Assembly: GCF_032118995.1 (NCBI RefSeq)
Contig: NC_092655.1
Span: 12,224,406 to 12,288,405 of the forward strand
Direction of reading: 5' to 3'
Source of the DNA: Asterias amurensis
Taxonomy: Eukaryota; Echinodermata; Asteroidea; Forcipulatida; Asteriidae
Length of the DNA: 64,000 nucleotides
Shown: piece by piece, positions 56,796 through 64,000 of the stretch
Layout: each line of letters starts with the position of its first letter
Numbering within the stretch: position 1 is the first letter of the stretch
Made by a program: the position numbers and the translations under genes
The notes under the pieces: generated by a model
Told to the model about the DNA's origin: nothing
The model's input: only the letters and a program-made list of their open reading frames with translations
Databases searched by the model: none

Positions 56796-57770
56796 AAGTC
56801 AAGGCTGTTACAAGTAAAACCCAATTACTGTCTGGAGTCTTATGTATTAAACCGATTGACGCCCGGTTCTATCGAGGTGACGCGGGTATACTTCAACTAA
56901 GGACAACAAGTTTGTATCTAATTAGATACAACAAAATTAATTAGCAAAGATGATTGATTTGACACTGTGGACATTATTTTAACATCGTATACACCCACTA
57001 CGGCACTTATCTGTTGAATAATGCGTGTATACCAAAACTACAGATGATCAAAAACAATAAAGGATAGTCATTGGTTTTCCTCAAAACTTCAGTTCGTTCA
57101 TCAGCCCTGCACTTATATCTATTGACGTTTCTTGAGGGTTTTCACAATTGTGTTTATTCATTTTGTTTAGTTATTTCTTTACAATTAACACTGATCCGTT
57201 TACAGAGGAAAATGTTACATTTAAAAATATATATATGTAAAGATATATGACCATTCGAAACACTAATTCAACATTGATTGTTCTTAGTAAAGATGGTATG
57301 AAAGTCCATACATACATGGGAATATGAGGTTGGAATGGTTGGGTTGAGTTCCTAGTGAAGAAAGATTAACACGGGTCTGTCATCTAGATTTCTTCAAAAA
57401 AATGTATAATACCAAATACTTAGAAATGCACGCACACAAAATATAAGTGTTTGTACCCCCCTTTATATATTGTGGCGTTGACCGTGGGTTGCGTTGTACA
57501 CAGTTTAATGACACAAGAACGTACAATTAACTGCCTTTTCTGTCCGTTTCTATGGAGGTTTATTCACACACAAGTCATAAAATTACACGAAGCAGAAACC
57601 TAAGCTCTGGCGAGCAGATATACCGATCGGTCTGCTTGAGTTGCCAGCGGTGCTCCGATGGGGACGCGTGCTGGCGCCCCCTACCGGTCGATCGGTACCG
57701 CCGCTACAATATAAATGCAAATAAAACACATAGGACATCACATCGCCCATTAATGCATTCATTATAAGGG
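56796..57770. other. Non-coding, nothing recognised
   Basis: AT-rich, no exon-like frame. A short GC-richer block with GGTCGATCGGTACCG lies near 57680-57710. Confidence 0.4.
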
Positions 57771-57775
57771 CTTAA

Positions 57776-58154
57776 AGACAGTGGACACTATTGGTAATTG
57801 TCAAAGACCAGTCTTCTCACTTGGTGTATCTCAACATATGCATAAAATAACCAACCTGTGAAAATTTGAGCTCAAATGGTCGTCGAAGTTGCAAGATATG
57901 AATGAAGTAAACAAACACCCTTGTCGCACGAAGTTGTGTGCTTTTACATGATTGATTTCGAGACCTCAAATTTTAAACTTGAGGTCTCGAAATCAAATTC
58001 GTTGAAAATTACTTCTTTCTCAAAAACTACGTCACTTCAGAGGGAGCCGTTTCTCACAATGTTTTATACTATAAACCTCTCCCCATTACTCTTTACCAAG
58101 AAAGGTTTTATGCAAATTATTATTTTGAGTAATTACCAATAGTGTCCACTGCCT
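57776..58154. mobile_element. Full-length TTAA MITE
   Basis: TTAA at 57772-57775 and 58155-58158 flank AGACAGTGGACACTATTGG...CCAATAGTGTCCACTGCCT. The central GATTTCGAGACCTCAAA palindrome is intact. A good family reference. Confidence 0.9.
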
Positions 58155-58420
58155 TTAAGTCAATATTCTAAATGAATTTTAAAATTCGAAAATAAACATT
58201 GATGAGTTGAAAAGCAAACTGACTTCACAGTAGCTGAGCAACCCTGATTTTGAATGTATGGTTTTTTTTCATTCTTTTGTTCAAAATTCCACTGGTTCAC
58301 ATTCCCGTCAGTTGACAGCACACAACATCAACAGTCAAGATTTGCATTAGGTATTTGTAATTCTGTTATGGGAAGGGGCCTACATTATATACACTTTCAA
58401 CAGCTAAACAGTTGGTAACC

Positions 58421-58515
58421 CACCCCCCCCCCCCCCAAAAAAAAAAAGAAAAAAAAAAAAAAAAAGAAAAAAAAAGAAAGAAAGAAAAAAGGGGAAAAAA
58501 GAAAAAGAAAGAAAG
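58421..58515. repeat. Poly-C / poly-A / GAAA low complexity
   Basis: A 15-base C run followed by about 80 bases of A with scattered G. Confidence 0.9.
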
Positions 58516-60115
58516 TTCATAACCCGACGTTTCGACCCTTGCAGAATCTTTCTTTTTTAGCCTCCGTCAGGCCAATAATATTTATCTTCCAATTAAACCA
58601 TATGTCCTTTTGGTTGGTATAGCAGTTCGCAAAAGCTAAGTCTAGTGTCTAGATATAAAGTTGTGATATTTTGTCTGTAAGGTTACTTAAAAAAAGTTGA
58701 AATTTATCCCCAGCAAAATAGAGACATGTTTTTGTCTGAAATGCTTTAAAAAAACAAATTGTTAAAGAAAGTTGCATTTGAATCCAGTGAAATCAATATT
58801 TAATTTTTCGAATCACTCGACCACCAGAGTACCATCACGAAATGCAAATCGGTCACCGATATCACTCGGCTGTCGACCAATCAAAACAGTCTTTTCTATA
58901 ACCCACGTCATTTTAAACTAAACTTTGATCAGCTAGTAAACAGAACGTTTGTTTAATATGCTGAATTCAACGAGCACAAATTGAAACAGACCACTCAAAA
59001 ACCGTTTTTGATCGAAAAAACATAATTTTTATGTGCATCATATGAATGTGTTTTTTTTTAGGACAAGCACAGATATAGTAAAACCGGGTCGCACTCAACA
59101 CGTTTTATAAAAGGCTAGGTAAAGTATTACACAAATATTTCCTTTTAAACGGAGAGGCATGTATTAATTGAATCCAAAGTGAAAAACGTACTGTATAAAG
59201 TTCTTAATTTAGGGGGGGGGGGGCGCAAGGCGAAACAGGTGTTATAAAGTACTAAAGCGGAAATAATACAGGAGCGAGAAATTCTCAACCAAATCCAGTG
59301 TCAGGGGGGTGGAGGTGTTTGGAAAAGGAAAACATGTTATCGGTGTGGTATCTGACTGTTTGAGTCATTGATAACATAATCATTAAAAAAAAAAAACGTT
59401 AAAACCTAATTCAATAGCATTGACAATTCGAGAAAATCGCTAAAGCTCTGACCTGACGTGGTATGACACTCTCATGGGGGACCGTACTTCACTGAATAAT
59501 CATTCACTTGACCAGTTTATCTCATAGTTTATCTCCCAATCATGGAGGAATGTCCCGATCAACACCCATCTCTGGACGTCCCCAGCAGGAGTCTTCCTGT
59601 GTCCATGTACTGTACTGTAGTATAGGTATCTTTAACCACCTGGTTGCATGCATATCATTATAAAATTGTTAAACCGTACCACGTTTTAATAAGAACTAAG
59701 CTATAGTGCAGTGGCTATGGGAAACAATAAATTCACAATAACCAAAGGCGTGGGGACAACTTGAGTGACTGGTCTCACTTCATTGATCATCTGTATGTCT
59801 TTATCTTCTAGAATTTGGAAATCTCCAGTTCAAATACTCATACAAAAACTAGTGATTTCCTTTTCCAAACTCAATCTGTAAATCTACCGTATCTTAAGTT
59901 TCAACTTCTCCTCTGAACAAAGCTAACTTCTCCTTTGAACAAAGGGGCAAAATTTCATTCCCTGAACTATATGCACACAAAGACACACCAACCATGGCCA
60001 AACAAAAGCGAATATGTGAGAAATCTGAGTAGGGTCACTTGTCAAACAAAATGAGAGTATTTTGTCATAATTTCATAGAGCAATCATGAAATTCAGAAAA
60101 ATTATCGGTACAGAC
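58516..60115. other. Non-coding, nothing recognised
   Basis: No gene, TIR or tandem repeat recognised. A G-run (59213-59223) and an A-run (59386-59397) are the only simple features. Confidence 0.4.
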
Positions 60116-60117
60116 CC

Positions 60118-60738
60118 TAACCCCACCCTCTCCTACCGATTTGTTATTATTATTATTTCTTTCACAAAGAGCTAATTAATTTGATGTTTGTTGCGTTCCC
60201 CCTTACATAGTTATAAAATGGTACTCTTCTAAAAATGTTTGGCAAGTCATTCAACCCGCTGGTGAGTGTAATATTCCTCCATGGTGGTGTGAACTAGAAA
60301 ATAACAACAATTAATAATATCCACAATCTACACAATCATAGGTTTTGAACGCACAATTCGGATATCCCCAAATTCCACCACCGATCACTAAAGTTGACCG
60401 ATTGCAAAAAGCCAGCACCGATCCCTAAAGTTGACCGATTGCAAAAAGCCATCACCGATCACTTAAGTTGACCGATTGCAAAAAGCCACCACCGATCATT
60501 AAAGTTGACCACCGATTGCAAAAAGCCATCACCGGTCGTGAATATGCATGACCGATCGCTAATACCATCACCGATCATAAATATGCATGACCGATCGCTA
60601 AAATGGACCACCGATCGTGTTTTATCACCGATTGCTAAAGTTGATCACCGATCGCATAGGACCACCACCGATGACAAATTTGATCACCGGTTGCAAACGA
60701 CCATCACCGATGATTAAATGCCTCTTTGGCGTTCCATA
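60118..60738. repeat. Duplicated block with 37-bp satellite, copy 2
   Basis: Same order as 53815-54676: CACCCTCTCCTACC, GTTGCGTTCCCCCTTACATAG, then the ACCGATC satellite (about four units) and the CCGATCG part, ending GGCGTTCCATA. It has fewer satellite units than copy 1. Confidence 0.85.
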
Positions 60739-60741
60739 GAT

Positions 60742-61830
60742 GAGTGCCGTCAACTCCCGTGTTGCAGCCGGTCAGCGTCCCATCCCGGGCTCTGAGTCGA
60801 ATGAGACCGTAACGCTGGCATACATTCAAATGCATACCGGCAATAGTGTAAAATAAACGTGGCCACTTTATAAAGGTATTCGGCCAGCCGATAAACAATG
60901 CAGTAGAAAGGAACAACTACACTAGGAATGTTCAGCTTGGTACTTATTTATGAGGCTGAAGATTTCCACTAAACTGTGACCTTCTTAAACAGTTTCTGTT
61001 GTTATTTGCCCCCATTTCTGCTCTGTGTATAGCAGCCCTGATAATCTTTTTGGTAGATTTGTTCTCTTGATATTAAGCTCCGGAAATGTGATTAATGTCA
61101 TTATAACAGCCGGTGTAATTTTGGTTTGGGGGAAGGGAACACCCCTCATCATACCCCACCCCTTTCCTGATCATCGATAGTTCCAATCAGAACAAAACTT
61201 TCCAGTTGCCGATTCATAATACCATAATGATAGTTTGGTTTCCTTGTACTTTATCATTCATTAAAGCCACTATACACTTTCAGACAGAAAAAAAAGTTCG
61301 CAGATTTACAAATAACTGACAGGGTTTACAAAAGGTAATGGTAAAAAAGTTCTCTTGAAATATTATTCCATGAAATGCTTTACTTTTTGAGAAAACAGTA
61401 AAACAATATCAATTCTCGATAGCGAGAATTACGGATTTATTTTAAACACATGTCATGACACGGCGAAACGCGCGGATACAAGGGTGGGTTTTCCCGTTAT
61501 TTTCTCCCGACTCCGATGACCGATTGAGCCTAAATTTTCACAGGTTTGTTATTTGATATAGAAGTTGTGATACACGAAGTGTGGGCCTTGGACAATACTG
61601 TTTACCGAAAGGGTCCAATGGCTTTAAGCATTCCAAAACACTAACAAAGCCCTCATAAATGAGAACTACTTTTTACAATTTCTTTTAAAAGAGCTGGAAT
61701 GATGCTGATATCATGAGCTCTGTATGTTCGCATGGCCTTTGGGGTGCCCTGCATTAATTGGTGTGTGAATAGACCTTTACACTGGCCGCCATCTTTGATG
61801 TCAAACAGGAGAGAATACGTCCTGCGAAAG
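60742..61830. repeat. Segmental duplication of 17308-18035
   Basis: GCCGTCAACTCCCGTGTTGC through GGCCGCCATCTTTGATGTC align with the 17-kb copy. Interrupted by the TTAA element at 61265-61623. No gene is recognised. Confidence 0.88.
61265..61623. mobile_element. 359-bp TTAA element (AGCCATTGGAC family)
   Basis: TTAA at 61261-61264 and 61624-61627. The ends AGCCACTATACACTTTC and GGGTCCAATGGCT are inverted repeats. The empty site is 17825-17828. It contains a GAATTACGGATTTATTTTAA half also seen in the 41592-43254 copy. Confidence 0.92.
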
Positions 61831-61929
61831 ACTTACTTTGTGAGCGCCAAATATCTGCGCAGCTGTATTTTAAGCAAAGAATGCTTAGTAACCTCGGCCA
61901 AATTTCATAGCAGAACATAGACCTGCCTT

Positions 61930-62102
61930 TGATTTCACGAAACTCTTCCTAAATTAAACTTATAAGGATTAATCTTAGGACCGAGGATGAGTTAATATCC
62001 GTTTCCAAAGCAGTAAGGACGCATGGAACCCATCCTAATTTGTGAAAAAATACTCGTCCTACAAACTCGAGTTAGGATTTATCCTAGCGTTTCGTGAAAT
62101 CT
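61930..62102. repeat. Palindromic MITE, diverged (TCCTAA family)
   Basis: TTTGATTTCACGAAACTCTTCC pairs loosely with CTAGCGTTTCGTGAAATC. Contains degenerate TTAGGAT repeats. Confidence 0.6.
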
Positions 62103-62179
62103 GCTGCTGGCTTTAATTCTCATTTTTGATTGCAAACCATGCTAAGCTGTAAAATGCTTTGAAACGAAAATGACCTAAA

Positions 62180-62925
62180 GGCGCACCAGTAAGCACAAAT
62201 CGGCCGTTAAGCAGCGTAATAAATTTGGGCTATGGGGTCGCATGCTAACCCGTGAAATATACGCTTGACGTAAAGCTCGGAATTCCCTGCTTCCATAAGC
62301 GCCGAAAGCAGGACCCGAATTCATAAAAGATGTAAGCAGCCGCTATGTGCTTACGGCGCTTCCCTTTGCAATTTTTTTTCTTCATTAAGCTATTTACCGT
62401 AAGCAAGGGTAAATACTAACCCGCGGTAAGCACACGAGTGACGTAATAACGCAAATCCTTGCTGAACGTGCATGTGCGCCTATTATCTGATCAATTGAGA
62501 TTATTACGCAAAGTGTCTGCCACAGTAAGCACACAAAATATTTGCTTACGGGTAACAGCTTTATGAAATTGGGCCCAGGTGTCGCATGCAATTGGGCCTC
62601 CCGGACGCTGCTGCATAATGCAATTGTGTCCGCCCGGACACATTTTGCATATGCAGTTGTGTCCGCCCCCGTGCAAAACCGTCCTTGCAGTAAATTAAAC
62701 GCCCTGGGTCGACAGAACACGTTCGCCATTTTTTCGACAAGCTAAGTGCATGTCACGAATGACATGGGAAATAAAATCATAAAATACGTGAATATTCATC
62801 CTGCAAAGGTTCAGTGCATGCAAGCTCGCTTATAACGCGCGCACATACATGTGCAGTCATGTACATGTCCGCCGGACGGTTTTTGCAAAGCCCCGGACAC
62901 GATTGCATATGCAAAAGTGTCCAGG
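62180..62925. repeat. Two adjacent inverted-repeat elements
   Basis: The segment 62180-62576 has GTAAGCAC/GTGCTTAC motifs repeatedly inverted, ending GAAATTGGGCCC. The segment 62577-62925 has GTGTCCGCCCGGACAC and GCATATGCA palindromes. The GGACGGTTTTTGCAAAGC near 62874 inversely echoes TGCAAAACCGTCC near 62673. Confidence 0.5.
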
Positions 62926-63060
62926 GGTCGATTTCACAAAGAGTTAGGACTAGTCCTATTTTAGGGCTAATCCATAGGAGATATGAAAAACGTATGGCTA
63001 GTCCTAAGTTAGGACGAGTAACTCGTCCTAACTCGAGATAAGACTAGTCTTAAGAGTCAG
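62926..63060. repeat. Palindromic MITE (GTCCTAACTTAGGAC family)
   Basis: GGTCGATTTCACAAAGAGTTAGG at the left; the right arm is AGATAAGACTAGTCTTAAGAG, without the usual TTTGTGAAATC end. Confidence 0.65.
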
Positions 63061-63085
63061 TTCAGGTAAATAGTTGACATACTTG

Positions 63086-64000
63086 CTCACGGTCAAAAAA
63101 TGAATTTTTTTTATACTTTGTTGGTTGAAGGGCCTTGGGGTGCAAGTAAATAAAATTGCATTTTCAATTCTATATATAGCCCGTTGCCATGGTTACGGCT
63201 CATTTTGTTTTTTGGCCATTTTAGGCCGATTTTGGGGTCTGAAAAACTGGTTTTTAGCTCATATTTACAACTCCACCCAACCAAAATGCAACATTATTTC
63301 AAAAAACCTTTTATATCACTACAAAGTATCATCCTTGGGCTTCCTTGAGATAAAAAATTATTGCTTTAAATATCACCCTTGTGTTATTTTTGCATTATGC
63401 ATTACAGTATGTTTTTAGAACTTGCAAAATCAGCATTTTTACCCTATTTTTGGACCCCAAAATGTCAACTTGCCAGGGGTCTCAGAAAATTTCCCTTTCG
63501 GCTGTGATTAGGGCCAACAGTGGTCTTTCCATATCTGGTGTCAAAAACTTGGGCAATTGTATCCTGTTGTGACAGTACTGCCTCAAAACTAGACTTTTTT
63601 CCCCAAAACATGAAAAATGCCTTTTTAAGGGTCTTTTCACATAATATCGAAATACGTGTCCACGGTAAAAAAAAAGAAGAATATTTTTCATTTTTTTGTG
63701 GATAGAAGGATGGTAAGGACTTGGGGTCGAAATAAACAACATTTACATTTCAAATCATAATATAACACGTTGCCATGGTAACAGTTCATGTGTGTTTAGG
63801 CCACTTTAGGCTGATCTTGGGGAATGAAAAACTGTTTTTTTTAGTTAATATTTACAACTCCACCCCACCAAAAAACAAAATTATTTCATAAAACCTTTTA
63901 CATCACTACAAATTATCATCTTTGGCTTTACTTGAGACAAAAATATTGCTATAAATTTCCCCCTTGTGCTATTTTTAGAACATGCATTAGAGTATGTTTT
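63086..64000. repeat. Diverged ~580-bp tandem repeat, running off right edge
   Basis: Unit 1 and unit 2 align: CACGGTCAAAAAATG (63088) with CACGGTAAAAAAAAAG (63661), GTTGCCATGGTTACGG (63183) with GTTGCCATGGTAACAG (63770), and ACAACTCCACCCAACC with ACAACTCCACCCCACC. No coding exon is recognised. Confidence 0.75.

Overview
The window is eukaryotic, intron-rich and repeat-dense. The repeats and the protein families point to an echinoderm, probably a sea star. That is inference from repeat style and lectin content, not from a marker gene. There is no bacterial gene organisation and no intact tRNA or rRNA gene.

The real genes form a tandem array of secreted F-type lectins (FTP/fucolectin fold), all on the minus strand. 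Gene A (49983 down to 34847) can be read completely as 11 exons. The exons sum to 1608 nt (535 codons plus stop), keep one frame, and use GT/AG junctions throughout. They encode a signal peptide, a short acidic linker, three FTP domains of three exons each, and an acidic tail. Gene B (29845 down to 20563) is a paralogue with the same exon plan. Its third domain lacks the last exon, and its sugar-binding signature is altered in domains 1 and 2. Gene C (710 down to 281, running off the left edge) shows only the signal-peptide and linker exons. The three gene starts share a TATA-like box 81-95 bp upstream of the ATG and an old transposon remnant about 240 bp upstream.

Between and inside the genes are mobile elements. 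A BEL/Pao LTR retrotransposon at 3450-10035 carries two in-frame stops and two frameshifts and has a 5'-truncated left LTR. There are two non-LTR retrotransposon 3' fragments (38.6-38.9 kb and 52.0-52.7 kb) and tRNA-derived SINEs. At least 15 copies of a roughly 360-400 bp MITE family sit at TTAA targets, with ends reading AGGCAGTGGACACT, and there are two other TTAA families. Many short, nearly perfectly palindromic elements and several TIR elements are present, two of them with 9-bp target duplications.

Segmental duplications are prominent. A 2414-bp tandem duplication (about 12.09-16.92 kb) has a hybrid MITE at its junction. A related single copy lies at 30.3-31.95 kb. A further duplicated block lies at 17.3-18.0 kb and 60.7-61.8 kb, where one copy carries a TTAA element and the other is the empty site. 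Intron minisatellites of 17, 21, 31 and 48 bp units differ between genes A and B.

The region right of 51 kb has no convincing gene. It holds LINE debris, palindromes, a 37-bp satellite in two places, low-complexity DNA and a long diverged tandem repeat that runs off the right edge.
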